Below the pieces are notes generated by a model. That model was given only the letters and a program-made list of their open reading frames with translations. It ran no database searches and was not told the origin of the DNA. Below are positions 1-8,282 of a stretch of 32,500 nucleotides of DNA, piece by piece. The stretch spans positions 1-32,500 of the forward strand of contig CAJNDS010000675.1 of NCBI GenBank assembly GCA_905221605.1, in the 5' to 3' direction. The DNA is from Symbiodinium natans. Its lineage: Eukaryota > Sar > Dinophyceae > Suessiales > Symbiodiniaceae. The translations under genes and the position numbers were made by a program. The number at the start of each line of letters is the position of its first letter. Position 1 is the stretch's first letter.

Positions 1-100
1 GGTTTAGGGTTTAGGGTTTAGGGTTTAGGGTTTAGGGTTTAGGGTTTAGGGTTTAGGGTTTAGGGTTTAGGGTTTAGGGTTTAGGGTTTAGGGTTTAGGG
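1..100 (+). repeat. TTTAGGG telomere-type array (G-rich on +)
   Basis: About 14 uninterrupted TTTAGGG units. At a left chromosome end the + strand would read CCCTAAA, so this array is in the wrong orientation for a terminal telomere and is best read as interstitial. Confidence 0.9.
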
Positions 101-585
101 CTAGGGTTTAGGGTTGAGGGGTTTGGGGATTAGGGTTTTGGGATGTAGGGCTTAGGGTTTCGGGATTTAGGGTTTGGGGATTTAGCAAACAGGGTTGAGG
201 GTTTGGAGAAGGAGTTTGGAGTTTAGGGATGTCGGGCATAGGGTTTGGGGATTTAGGGTTTTAGGGTTGAGGTGTTTGGGGGTTTGGATTTGGGGGTTTA
301 GGGGTTTAGGGTTTAGGGTTGAGGGGTTTGGGGCTAAGGGTTTAGGGGTTTAGGGTATAGGGTTTGGGGATTTAGGGTTGAGGGGTTTGGGGTTTAGGGG
401 TTTAGGATATAGGGGTGTAGGGTTTGAGGATTTAAGTTTTTGGGTACTATCCTGACTCATGATGGAGTGAGAAGACACGGTTTACGCTTTGGGGTTCGAC
501 GAGGCGGGGTGAAACCTCAAAGTTGGCAGTACCTTCAAAGCCTGAACCACCTTTCCCCCAAACCCCCTTGGCCCTAAACTCTTAG
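101..585. repeat. Degenerate telomere-like sequence and spacer
   Basis: From 101 to about 430 the TTTAGGG pattern decays into TTTGGGG, GATTTAGGG and TTGAGGGG variants. 431-585 is non-repetitive. No open frame or RNA gene is recognisable in it. Confidence 0.6.
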
Positions 586-624
586 CCCTAAACCCTAAAC
601 CCTAAACCCTAAACCCTAAACCCC
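586..624 (-). repeat. CCCTAAA array
   Basis: Five to six CCCTAAA units lying directly upstream of the exon-like island at 662. Further short C-rich arrays follow at 761-786 and 904-936. Confidence 0.85.
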
Positions 625-661
625 CTGAACCCTGAACCTTACCCCCACCCCCCGCCCACAG

Positions 662-729
662 CATGTCCGAGCCTGAGCCCCGCATTCTCGGATCCCATAA
701 ATCTTCAGAGCCCCCGAGTTGTGCTTTGG
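662..729 (+). CDS. Putative exon (short open island)
   Basis: A pyrimidine-rich tract ends in CCCACAG at 661. The island then carries an ATG at 663 and an open frame starting MSEPEPRILG that runs to a TGA straddling a possible GT donor at 730. It follows a CCCTAAA array, like other islands here. The peptide resembles no family I recognise. An open frame of this length is common by chance, so the support is the acceptor and the position only. Confidence 0.25.
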
Positions 730-950
730 GTTGAAAGCCCAATACATTCTGAACCCGAAACCCTAAACCCTAAACCCTAAACCCTCACTTGGAACCCCAA
801 GCTGGAAGCCCGAAACTCCAACTCGAGACCCGAGAACCCTAAGCCTTAAACCCCAACACCCCAAGTCGAGAAGTGTTCCTTCTGCGGGTTAGGGTTGTGG
901 GTCACCCTAAACCCTAAACCCTAAACCCTAAACCCTGCACGTGCTGCCAG

Positions 951-1029
951 CAGCCCCCCCTGGATCGCGGCAGGGCCTGCTGGAAGGCACATGGCCGCTG
1001 GCAGACCTGGGCCGCGGTACACAGCACGG
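951..1029 (+). CDS. Putative internal exon
   Basis: The island follows a CCCTAAA array (904-936) and an acceptor CTGCCAG ending at 950. It ends at a GG|GT donor (1030) seven bases before a TTTAGGG array. Two frames are open. The better reads SPPGSRQGLLEGTWPLADLG in the second phase. GC content is far higher than in the flanks. No family is recognised. Confidence 0.3.
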
Positions 1030-1035
1030 GTTGTT

Positions 1036-1070
1036 AGGGGTTTAGGGTTTAGGGTTTAGGGTTTAGGGTT
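1036..1070 (+). repeat. TTTAGGG array
   Basis: Four to five TTTAGGG units directly downstream of the exon-like island at 951-1029. Short G-rich arrays also occur at 1200-1250 and 1410-1470 inside the same putative intron. Confidence 0.85.
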
Positions 1071-1253
1071 GGAAGGGTTGGAAGGGTTGCCAGGATTCTA
1101 GGCTTTGGGGCTTTAGGGCTTACAAGGCTTGCCAGGATTCCTTGGCTTAGCCATTGCATCGCGCTGTGAGTTCGTGCTTCAAGGCGTGCCAGGGTACAGG
1201 GTATAGGGTTTAGGGTTTAGGGTTCAGGGTTTAGGGTTTCGGGTTTAGGGTTT

Positions 1254-1344
1254 ACCCCCTTATACTTACAGGCCTGAATAGGAATTAGGTACTCCCTATC
1301 AGAATCCCTGTTAAATGCTCTTAGGATTAGGGGGAACATCCCAA
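1254..1344. mobile_element. Foldback element, copy 1 (left-truncated)
   Basis: The right end reads GGGGGAACATCCCAA, the reverse complement of the left terminus seen in other copies. The left arm begins inside its inverted repeat (CCCCCTTATACTTACAGGCC). Same non-coding palindromic family as copies at 2456, 7938, 10966, 12521 and 13072. Confidence 0.6.
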
Positions 1345-1572
1345 GGTGCAGTTGTTTAGGCCTTCAGGCCTCAGCGTGGCTTGCAAAATGCTTAGTAGTA
1401 GAGTAGGTATAGGGTTTAGGGTTTAGGCTTTAGGCTTTAGGCTTTAGTGCTTAGGGCTTAGGGCTTAGGGTTAGGTAACCTTTAACTTGTTTTGAGTATT
1501 TAAACCCTGTACAATCACAAAGGCAAACCTTCCAGTTTCCCTAGGGCATTGGACAACTAAGACTGGCTTTGC

Positions 1573-1608
1573 ACCCTAAACCCTAAACCCTAAACCCTAG
1601 ACCCTAAA
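1573..1608 (-). repeat. CCCTAAA array
   Basis: About five CCCTAAA units upstream of the exon-like island at 1642. Confidence 0.85.
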
Positions 1609-1641
1609 CCGGGAGGTTGCGCTTTGGGGTTTGAGCTCCAG

Positions 1642-1719
1642 GGTGCCAATCGGTCCCTGAACGTGCGTGCCCCCCGTGGAAAGCAGCACAGGAACCACAA
1701 GATGTCCCATGGCATTGCC
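1642..1719 (+). CDS. Putative internal exon
   Basis: Acceptor GAGCTCCAG ends at 1641, downstream of a CCCTAAA array. The frame GANRSLNVRAPRGKQHRNHK and six more codons are open through a possible GT donor at 1720. A TTTAGGG array starts at about 1736. It is basic and of unknown family. The alternation of C-rich array, island and G-rich array supports exon status; the peptide itself does not decide. Confidence 0.3.
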
Positions 1720-1735
1720 GTGTTTTTTCCCTATT

Positions 1736-1792
1736 AGGGTTTAGGGTTTAGGGTTTAGGGTTCAGGGTTTAGGGTTTAGGGTTTAGGGTAGA
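1736..1792 (+). repeat. TTTAGGG array
   Basis: About seven units with one TTCAGGG variant, immediately downstream of the putative exon at 1642-1719. Confidence 0.85.
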
Positions 1793-1919
1793 TAGTTGTA
1801 ACATAAACTATCACAAATGCTCGTTCCTTTCAATGGGCCTCTACATGATATTGGAGAAAACTAGGTGCAGCGTTCTACGCTGGGGCTTGGGGATGCCAGA
1901 CAGCTAAAGCTGAGGAAAG

Positions 1920-1976
1920 TAGGGTTTAGGGTTTAGGGTCGAATTAGGGTTTAGGGTTTAGGGTTTAGGGTTTAGG
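1920..1976 (+). repeat. TTTAGGG array, interrupted
   Basis: Seven units split by a short TCGAA interruption. The 1793-1919 spacer holds no recognisable gene. Confidence 0.85.
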
Positions 1977-2123
1977 ACATAAGCCTACGAACCTTCTCTC
2001 TTGGGGTTTAGCTCTTTCGAAGTTTGCTTGGAGGTTCATGGTACTTTTCAACCAATGATAACTGACTCAGAACCCACTTGTAAGCCCCGTGAAGTGCCCT
2101 AACATAGGTATGAGTACAGTTAT

Positions 2124-2166
2124 AACCCTAAACCCAAAACCCTAAACCCTAAACCCTAAACCCTAA
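2124..2166 (-). repeat. CCCTAAA array
   Basis: About six units, one with a CCCAAAA variant. It lies upstream of a small exon-like island at 2236. Confidence 0.85.
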
Positions 2167-2235
2167 TATGGTTATAAGTACAGTTATGATTGGTTAGGAA
2201 GTACCCTGAACATCCAAGCATGGTTCAGCTTTCAG

Positions 2236-2268
2236 GGTGTAGAGAAGGCCGGGAGGGCCACCATGAGG
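2236..2268 (+). CDS. Possible micro-exon
   Basis: Acceptor CAGCTTTCAG ends at 2235. The GAGG|GTTTAGGG donor at 2269 lies inside the first unit of the following TTTAGGG array. 33 bases, in-frame length, one frame open. Included because it fits the array-bracketed pattern exactly. On its own it would not be called. Confidence 0.2.
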
Positions 2269-2325
2269 GTTTAGGGTTTAGGGTTTAGGGTTTAGGGTTT
2301 AGGGTTTAGGGTTTAGGGTTTAGGG
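2266..2325 (+). repeat. TTTAGGG array
   Basis: Eight clean units. Confidence 0.9.
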
Positions 2326-2455
2326 CTGCTAAACTCTAGGGGTTGTACCTTGGACCCTTAAGGTTGTATACCCTTGGGTGTTGAGGAGGATCCTCTAACG
2401 GAGCGTATTCCTTGCTAAACGCGGTCTTCAAAACAGAAACGTTAAACCCTAACCT

Positions 2456-2569
2456 TTGGATGTTCCCCCGTATACTAACAGCCCTTAAGAAGGATTATAG
2501 TAGGGGGTGGGAGGGGTACTTTCAACTTTCATCCCGATTGAGGACTGTTAGTAGACAGGCGGAACAACC
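2456..2569. mobile_element. Foldback element, copy 2
   Basis: Left arm TTGGATGTTCCCCCGTATAC, then CTAACAGCCCTTAAGAAGG. The right part contains GAGGACTGTTAGTAGAC, complementary to the left. About 110 bp, non-coding. The centre (2500-2530) is G-rich and diverged. Confidence 0.65.
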
Positions 2570-2623
2570 CTAAACCCTAAACCCTAAACCCTAAACCCTA
2601 AACCCTAAACCCTAAACCCTAGC
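2567..2623 (-). repeat. CCCTAAA array
   Basis: Eight units directly abutting the end of foldback copy 2 and lying upstream of the open island at 2632. Confidence 0.9.
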
Positions 2624-2631
2624 CTCCGAAA

Positions 2632-2713
2632 ATGGAAAAGCAAGCATCAAGGCTGGAAGTTCTTCGCGCCTTGGCCGCAGATCTCCGCAAGCTCAGCAAG
2701 CTGTGTGTTGAGG
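2632..2713 (+). CDS. Putative exon, helical peptide
   Basis: An ATG at 2632 opens a frame (MEKQASRLEVLRALAADLRK, then about nine codons) that runs to TAA at 2719. An internal acceptor GGCCGCAG at about 2670 and a GAGG|GTGTTTAAAATAGGG donor at 2714 allow a shorter exon in the same frame. The peptide is amphipathic with heptad-like Leu spacing. The island sits between a CCCTAAA array and a 15-unit TTTAGGG array. Function unknown. Confidence 0.35.
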
Positions 2714-2724
2714 GTGTTTAAAAT

Positions 2725-2830
2725 AGGGTTTAGGGTTTAGGGTTTAGGGTTTAGGGTTTAGGGTTTAGGGTTTAGGGTTTAGGGTTTAGGGTTTAGGGTT
2801 TAGGGTTTAGGGTTTAGGGTTTAGGGTTTG
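2725..2830 (+). repeat. TTTAGGG array
   Basis: About 15 perfect units. Confidence 0.95.
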
Positions 2831-2831
2831 G

Positions 2832-3680
2832 GAGGGGATGGTTGTGCGTGTGTGTCTGTTGGTGTGCTTTGTGTGAGTCATGTATGTGGTGTATGGGGTA
2901 CTTGCATGTTTCGGCAGATTCAGAGCGTAACCCTACACCTCTAAACCATAAACCCTAAACTTAAGCCTAAATCCGAAAGCAAAAATGACTGTTATTGCCT
3001 CATTCTTTTCGCTAAACCTTAAAGAGCGGTATCCCTTAATCTTGTTCCCTTACATTTACTCTCAAATCCGATTCCCTAACCCTAAAGAGGTAAAGAGGGG
3101 CCCTTACATCTTTAAAAACAGGTCCTATTCCCTAAATTCTTCTCGCTAAGCCCTAAAGGGTGGGATCCCGAATTCCTAACAAGCACGGCTGGAAGCAAGC
3201 TGAAACCGATTCAAATCGATTCAAAAATGCTCCAAGATTCAAGATTCCAGGTGCCCGGGAGAACTTGCCGGGGCATCTTGAATCTTGAATCCAAAAGCGT
3301 ATTCAAGTTGAATACGTTGTGATTGCATTTGAATGCGCTTCATCTTGTTTCATCTTGCATTGGAGCGAAACTTACGTGCTTTATGTATACTACGTAAAGT
3401 ATATTCCGGCCTCGTCTGCTTATATACGTACTACAGGGTTTCAGGCACTCACCCGATCCCAATAGCCCACTCGTTTCTGCAGAAGCTGAGATTCTGGAAA
3501 ATGGTCTGGGTACATGGGGGGGGGGGTACTGTACCATATATGCTACCCCCCCCTCTCATGTACCCACGCTTTGTGCTTGAAATTCCCGAAAATGTCCGGA
3601 AAATCTGGGTTTTTAGGGCTTAGCGTACAGGACTTCGGGAATAGGATGCGTTTTTAGGAATTTAGGGGCTCTCCTCGATA
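2832..3680. other. Gene-poor spacer
   Basis: Contains a TG-rich stretch (2835-2900), degenerate CCCTAAA text at about 2935-2970, an ATTCAA hairpin cluster (3205-3365) and a G10 run near 3518. The open frames at 3333-3623 overlap on both strands and show no family similarity, so I do not call a gene. Confidence 0.5.
3205..3365. repeat. Cluster of short hairpins built on ATTCAA/TTGAAT
   Basis: AAGATTCAAGAT (3234-3245) pairs with ATCTTGAATCTT (3275-3286). CGTATTCAA/TTGAATACG forms a second palindrome (3299-3317), and GCATTTGAATGC a third just downstream. CGATTCAAATCG precedes them. Four or more small inverted repeats share the same core in 160 bp. Confidence 0.6.
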
Positions 3681-3719
3681 GGAATTACGGAACCCCCCGA
3701 CTTCTGCACCCCGCTCCAG

Positions 3720-3784
3720 GCCTCTCTGACTGTCATACGCCCGCCCCAACCTCAGACAAGCCTGGGGCGCCTGCCGCCTGCAGG
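3720..3784 (+). CDS. Putative internal exon
   Basis: The polypyrimidine-rich acceptor CACCCCGCTCCAG ends at 3719. The frame ASLTVIRPPQPQTSLGRLPP is open to a CAGG|GTATAG donor at 3785 that runs straight into a 13-unit TTTAGGG array. Good splice consensus on both sides; protein family unknown. Confidence 0.35.
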
Positions 3785-3788
3785 GTAT

Positions 3789-3882
3789 AGGGTTTAGGGT
3801 TTAGGGTTTAGGGTTTAGGGTTTAGGGTTTAGGGTTTAGGGTTTAGGGTTTAGGGTTTAGGGTTTAGGGTTTAGGGTTTAGG
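3789..3882 (+). repeat. TTTAGGG array
   Basis: About 13 units. Its first unit follows the GTATAGG that I read as a 5' splice site. Confidence 0.95.
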
Positions 3883-4010
3883 CTTTGAAAGTTCAAATGC
3901 TAGGAGAATATGGGTTTAGGGTTTATTCGGGGGGGGATTATCAGGGTTTAGGGCTTCGGGTCTGGCAGGTGGTGGGATGCTGTCGGGATTGGCCACCTTT
4001 GGGGTTTTTT

Positions 4011-4272
4011 CGGGTTTTAGGGGTTTTAGGGTTTTAGGGTTTTAGGGTTTTAGGGTGTTAGGGTTTTTAGGGTTTTTAGGGTTTTGGGGTTTTAGGGTTT
4101 TAGGGTTTTAGGGTTTTTAGGGTTTTAGGGTTTTAGGGCTTTAGGGTTTTAGGGTTTTAGGGTTTTAGGGTTTTAGGGTTGTAGGGTTGTAGGGTTTTAG
4201 GGTTTTCGGGTTGTAGGGTTTTAGGGTTTTCGGGTTTTAGGGTTTTAGGGTTTAGGGTTTTAGGGTGTTAGG
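4011..4272 (+). repeat. TTTTAGGG variant array
   Basis: About 30 units of an 8-base repeat (TTTTAGGG, the Chlamydomonas-type telomere motif) with TTTTCGGG, TTGTAGGG and TTTTTAGGG variants, unlike the 7-base unit elsewhere in the window. Confidence 0.9.
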
Positions 4273-4429
4273 AAGCGGTAAGGGGAGGGTTCCCGCTCCA
4301 GAACCATCTAGCCGCCCAGGGGGCACAGACTAAACACTAAACCCTGAACGCTCAACTTGAAGCCAAGAGCCCTACACTTTATACCCTAAACCCTAAACCC
4401 TAAACCCTCTCTTACTATGTATATTTAAA

Positions 4430-4850
4430 CCCTAATGACCTTCGTCGGCAAATGGTTTTTTTCTACCCGGGGGGGGGCCCCTAACCCTGACCCCCTTCGT
4501 CGGCAAATGGTTTTTTTCCACCCGGGGGGGCCCTAAACCCTGACCCCCTTCGTCGGCAAATGGTTTTTTTCCACCCGGGGGGGCCCCTAAACCCTGACCC
4601 CCTTCGTCGGCAAATGGTTTTTTTCCACCCGGGGGGGGCCCTAAACCCTGACCCCATTCGTCGGCAAATGGTTCTTTTCCACCCGGGGGGGCCCTAAACC
4701 CTGACCCCCTTCGTCGGCAAATGGTTTTTTTCCACCCGGGGGGGGCCCTAAACCCTGACCCCCTTCGTCGGCAAATGGTTTTTTTCCACCCGGGGGGGCC
4801 CTAAACCCTGACCCCCTTCGTCGGCAAATGGTTTTTTCTATTTGGGGCAT
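4430..4850. repeat. 54-bp minisatellite, eight copies
   Basis: The core TTCGTCGGCAAATGG recurs at 4441, 4496, 4549, 4603, 4657, 4710, 4764 and 4817 (spacing 53-55 bp). Each unit also carries a G-run CACCCGGGGGG and one CCCTAAACCCTGACCCC segment, so the array includes telomere-like text. A minus-strand frame through it (4641-4943) gives an 18-residue repeat containing KKPFADEGGQGLGPP. Copies differ mainly in G-run length. Confidence 0.9.
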
Positions 4851-4900
4851 AGGGTTTAGGGCTCGTAGGGTTTGGGGCATAGGGTTTAGGGCTAAATTTT

Positions 4901-5038
4901 GCTCCCAAAACACCCCAAATGAGGGCGACCCCAGGATCGGCAAGGGTCCCAGTTAAAAATGCTATTTTTTAGTACTGAAATCGACGGTTCTGGGTGGTTT
5001 CTCGTTTTCTGGATTTTTGACCAAAACCGAGCTTCACC
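4901..5038 (+). repeat. 138-bp direct duplication, copy A
   Basis: Starts CTCCCAAAACACCCCAAATG and ends in CCAAAACCGAGCTTCACC. Nearly identical to 5300-5437, with a handful of substitutions. Confidence 0.9.
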
Positions 5039-5299
5039 AGCTTCAGGATTTCAAGTTTTTTCACGTTCTGTCAAGGTTTTTCAAAGTTTTTCAGTTTCTT
5101 TTTAAGGTTTTCAAGTGTTTTTCAGGGTGTTTCAGGGTTTTTTAACCCTCAATTCTGATGACGGGCCACCCCGGCGACCTTTTCACAGCCTAGTTTTGGT
5201 CAAGGGGGGGGTCGTATTTTCCAGTTTTAAAAGCAAAATAGTCTTCGGAGACCCCCCCTTGCCTCAAACTCCGACCCCCCCTTGAGAGGGAAAGTTTGC
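5039..5299. other. TTTTCA-rich low-complexity spacer
   Basis: 5045-5145 is a degenerate TTTTCAAG/TTTTCAG run; 5150-5299 is unique. No gene seen. Confidence 0.6.
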
Positions 5300-5437
5300 C
5301 TCCCAAAACACCCCAAATGAGGGGGACCCCAGGATCGGCAAGGGTCCCAATTAAAAATGCGATTTTTTAGTACTGAAATCGACGGTTCTGGGTAGGCTCT
5401 CGTTTTCTGGATTTTTGACCAAAACCGAGCCTTCACC
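5300..5437 (+). repeat. 138-bp direct duplication, copy B
   Basis: Second copy of 4901-5038, about 400 bp downstream. It is followed by about 260 bp (5438-5698) of AT-richer spacer in which I see no gene. Confidence 0.9.
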
Positions 5438-5698
5438 GATCGGGGCTTCTAAACCGTAGGGTTTAGGGCCCTAAGAGCATAAAGGGCTTATTGCGGGCCT
5501 TAGATTAGATTTCGGCTTTTGGGTCCGTGAAAAACTAAAATATTTTGGACCAATTGGACTTTGAGCTTTAAGCCTACCGAGAAAGTATTGAGTGAACTTT
5601 ATATTTTCTCAATGTTATGGGTTTCTTGGGTGGGTGGGATTTTTTTTCCAACGCTTGACAAGCTGCTTGACTAGTGAATGCTCGGACTTGAGATGCTG

Positions 5699-5737
5699 AA
5701 CCCTAAACCCTAAACCCTAAACCCTAAACCCTAAACC
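5699..5737 (-). repeat. CCCTAAA array
   Basis: Five to six units. Confidence 0.9.
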
Positions 5738-5792
5738 GCCGTTTGCGTTCCATTGGGAATAGAACCGAAGCCCCAAAGCCTAGAGCCTCCAG

Positions 5793-5869
5793 CTCATGCC
5801 GCCGACCTCGCAGGCGCTGCAGCTCATCCTAAAAATGGGGGACCGGCACCCGGGACCTCAACCCTGACC
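5793..5869 (+). CDS. Possible exon
   Basis: An AG acceptor (AGCCTCCAG, ends 5792) follows a CCCTAAA array. The frame LMPPTSQALQLILKMGDRHP is open to a TGA at about 5865. A CCCTAAA array, not a TTTAGGG array, lies downstream, so the bracketing is incomplete. Family unknown. Confidence 0.2.
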
Positions 5870-5963
5870 CCTAAACCCTAAACCCTAAACCCTAAACCCT
5901 AAACCCTAAACCCTAAACCCTAAACCCTAAACCCTAAACCCTAAACCCTAAACCCTAAACCTA
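5869..5963 (-). repeat. CCCTAAA array
   Basis: About 13 units. Confidence 0.95.
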
Positions 5964-5986
5964 ACAACCCCTGAAACTCCCCACAG

Positions 5987-6052
5987 GTGTTGCGAACGCT
6001 TTTGGTCCAGGTCCAACTTTCGCAGCCTCTGGCAATGGAAGATTTAAGCCGA
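5987..6052 (+). CDS. Putative internal exon
   Basis: Acceptor ACTCCCCACAG ends at 5986, just after a 13-unit CCCTAAA array. In phase 2 the island reads VANAFGPGPTFAASGNGRFK. The donor is not clear; the frame stays open to a stop near 6099 and the next G-rich array begins at about 6127. Function unknown. Confidence 0.3.
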
Positions 6053-6410
6053 AACCCTCAAACCCCCAATGCCCTAAAACGACCCTAAACGCTAAACCTT
6101 AAGCCCCAAAACAAGCGGTTTCATTTGGGTTTAGGGTTTCGGGTTTGGGGTTTGAAGTTGGGGTTTGGGGTTTGGGGTTTGGGGTCAGGGTTTGGGGCCT
6201 TCCAAAAACCTCCTCGCAAAAGCCTGACATTCAAGAAGCCCTCTCAAGGCCCATCCCACTATGGGTTTGGGGTTTAGGGTTTGGGGTTTAGGGTTTAGGG
6301 TTCACTACCCTTATGCAAGAGAAACTAATCCTTAAATCATCTTGGGAGGATCCCTAAACTATCATTCGAGTGGTCACGGTGGTCCTGGGTGGTGGTGATG
6401 CTTCTGGAAA

Positions 6411-6461
6411 CCTAAACCCTAAACCCTAAACCCTAAACCCTAAACCCTAAACCCTAAACCT
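6411..6461 (-). repeat. CCCTAAA array
   Basis: Seven units upstream of the island at 6505. Between 6053 and 6410 there are only mixed TTTGGGG/TTTAGGG fragments (6127-6200, 6263-6303) and spacer. Confidence 0.9.
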
Positions 6462-6504
6462 CGAAGCACGAATCACGAGACCCTGAAGCTTCAAACCCCG
6501 CAAG

Positions 6505-6565
6505 GCCTCCGAAGCTTCGCCAGCTCTGGCACTCCGGCAGGCCATGCTCCAGATCTCGGCTTCTG
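6505..6565 (+). CDS. Putative internal exon
   Basis: Acceptor CCCCGCAAG ends at 6504 and a TTCTG|GTTTTT donor lies at 6566. The frame ASEASPALALRQAMLQISAS is open throughout. It is bracketed by a CCCTAAA array upstream and TTTAGGG/TTTGGGG text downstream. No family recognised. Confidence 0.3.
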
Positions 6566-6910
6566 GTTTTTTCTGTGTGGTTTAGGGTTTGGGGTTGGGG
6601 TTTGGGGTTTTGGGGTTTGGGGTTTGGGGTTTGGGGCTTTGGTTTTTTTTCTCTGTTTCTTGATTCTTTGGGTTTACCGTTTGGGGTTTAGGGTTTAGGG
6701 CTCAGGGTTTAGGGCTTAGGGCTTAAGTGCTGATAGGGTTCAGGGTTGTTTTTCTGTGGCGGGGGGTGCCGAGGGAGGAGGGAGATTGAGGGAGCAGGAT
6801 GGGTGAGGGTTCAGGGCGTAGAAGCCCTGAACCCGAAACTTCGACAGGTTCTGAAGAGAGCCCGACCCCCCCCCCCCCTAAGAAACCGTGAATTTCTGGC
6901 TTGAGGGGTG
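6566..6910 (+). repeat. Mixed TTTGGGG/TTTAGGG sequence
   Basis: TTTGGGG units at about 6588-6640, TTTAGGG and CTTAGGG units at about 6675-6725, then spacer with a C10 run at about 6868. No gene seen. Confidence 0.6.
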
Positions 6911-7000
6911 GGGTTTAGGGTTTAGGGTTTAGGGTTTAGGGTTTAGGGTTTAGGGTTTAGGGTCTAGGGTCTAGGGTCTAGGGTCTAGGGTTTAGGGTTT
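6911..7000 (+). repeat. TTTAGGG array with TCTAGGG units
   Basis: About 12 units. The last third carries four consecutive TCTAGGG variants, which suggests local unit-by-unit spreading of a variant. Confidence 0.9.
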
Positions 7001-7349
7001 GGGTGCCGGCCATTGGGGGTCCATGTCTTGGATCTGGGGCTTCCTGGGAAGCCTCGGAGGAAGTTCCCAGAAGCTACGCCTTGCGCGCCATGACCCTAGA
7101 CCCTAAACCCTAAACCCTAAACCCCAAACCCCAAACCCAAACCCAAACCCTAAACCCTAAGCCCTAAGCCCTAGACCCTAAACCCGTGGCTTAATACCTC
7201 CCTGCAGGTCCAAAACCCCCCAAAGAAGCCTTCCTAAACCCTTCACCCTGGCACAGAAGGACACGCACTTACATCAAGAAATCCACTTGAACCTCAAGAA
7301 ACCGAAGCCCCCGATTTCTGATGCGCCCGATCGCGCCCACTCCCTGCAG
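7001..7349. other. Spacer with short CCCTAAA runs
   Basis: 7091-7190 holds CCCTAAA/CCCAAAC/CCCTAAG variants. The rest is unique. A possible reading frame at 7022-7090 exists but has no splice context. Confidence 0.5.
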
Positions 7350-7382
7350 AGGTACCAAACCCAGCGCTGACCGCCTGACGGG
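7350..7382 (+). CDS. Possible micro-exon
   Basis: A strong acceptor tract CGCCCACTCCCTGCAG ends at 7349 and an ACGG|GTAAAG donor lies at 7383. GTKPSADRLT is open in one phase. Short, so low confidence despite good splice signals. Confidence 0.25.
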
Positions 7383-7473
7383 GTAAAGTGGCCGGAAACA
7401 ATCGCTTGTGGGGACGGGGGGAGGAGAGGTAGGCTCTCCTGAAAATGGGGCCCGTCCTAAGGAGAGCATGCAG

Positions 7474-7523
7474 GGTGATTCAGACAACATACTCATGGAC
7501 TACCTGCTCCTGTCCCACCACCA
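7474..7523 (+). CDS. Putative internal exon
   Basis: Acceptor GAGCATGCAG ends at 7473. GDSDNILMDYLLLSHH is open to a CACCA|GTATGT donor at 7524, close to the eukaryotic consensus. The same frame is open both ways (7408-7740), so the true limits are uncertain. The peptide is acidic then hydrophobic and belongs to no family I know. Confidence 0.3.
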
Positions 7524-8249
7524 GTATGTAGAGACGGAATGTTGCAGCTGCAGAGGTTGTTGTCCAAACACCCTAAAACTCCGCTCGGAGTTCGAGTGCT
7601 TCGGGTTTGGGGTTTGGGTGTGGATTAAGGTCCGCAGCCCCAAATATGGGAAGGGCTCCTTTATCCCCAGTAATGAGAGACCCCACAGCCGAGGTAGGTT
7701 CGATTTTAATCCCCCTTTATCCCCTATAGAATCCCTCTAAAGCCATAAAGATTCAACCTGTAAAGGGCCCAGAAACCTGCCCAAGAATACCCTCCCAGAA
7801 ACCTCCTTGTTCCCTTTTGGGTCTAGGATCCCTTTGGAATCCTGCCCACACCAAAACAAAAGGGTGCCTTCCGGGGGGCAAGAAACCCACCCTGCAGTCG
7901 CTTAAAGACTGCCAGAGTAGTGGTTTAGGGCTTAGGGTTGGGATGTTCCCCCTTCTACTGACAGTGGGGAGGCTCGCATTTTTTGCGTTGCAGGGCGCCA
8001 AAAAATTAAGGGATTAAGAATCACACGCCGAAGGTTGCACCCTTTGAAAGGTTTCCCTAAACATGCTCCTACCATGGCCCTTACATTCTTAAAGAAAGGG
8101 TCCCAAAACCCAAGGGCACAACCTTAGGGGTTTAAGGTAGAGTCCCTAAACCCTAGACCCCAAACCCTAAATTCCACTTTTGACAGAACATACAGATTCA
8201 ATGCCAATTCCCTGCAATGTGGACGTGCAGTTCAGCTAGGTAAGGGCGC
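7524..8249. other. Spacer without clear genes
   Basis: Unique sequence with a partial foldback copy at 7938. Open frames at 7753-8001 (-) and 7817-8017 (+) overlap each other and read like shadows. 8140-8175 holds degenerate CCCTAAA. Confidence 0.45.
7938..7968. mobile_element. Foldback element, copy 3 (one arm)
   Basis: Matches the left terminus TTGGGATGTTCCCCCTTCTA followed by CTGACAGT. The second arm is missing. Confidence 0.5.
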
Positions 8250-8282
8250 AACCCTAAACCCTAAACCCTAAACCCTAAACCC
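8250..8282 (-). repeat. CCCTAAA array
   Basis: About four units. The next 350 bp (8283-8629) are unique sequence; I see no convincing gene there, though a minus-strand open frame spans 8275-8523. Confidence 0.85.

Noticed and set aside
1-100. Window start as a true left telomere
   Set aside because: The + strand reads TTTAGGG; a left chromosome end would read CCCTAAA. The same motif occurs in both orientations throughout.
3333-3623. 96-codon + strand ORF and its antisense partner
   Set aside because: Both overlap a G-run and hairpin-rich spacer; neither has splice context or protein-like composition.
4430-4850. CRISPR-like array
   Set aside because: The whole 54-bp unit repeats, with no unique spacers, and the context is eukaryotic.
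4641-4943. Repeat protein on the minus strand over the minisatellite
   Set aside because: Unit length varies by 1-2 bp through G-run changes, so the frame is not maintained across all copies; treated as minisatellite only.
7001-7090. Open island MSWIWGFLGSLGG
   Set aside because: It lies between a TTTAGGG array and a CCCTAAA array (the intron-interior arrangement) and has no acceptor or donor; shows that short open frames alone are weak evidence.
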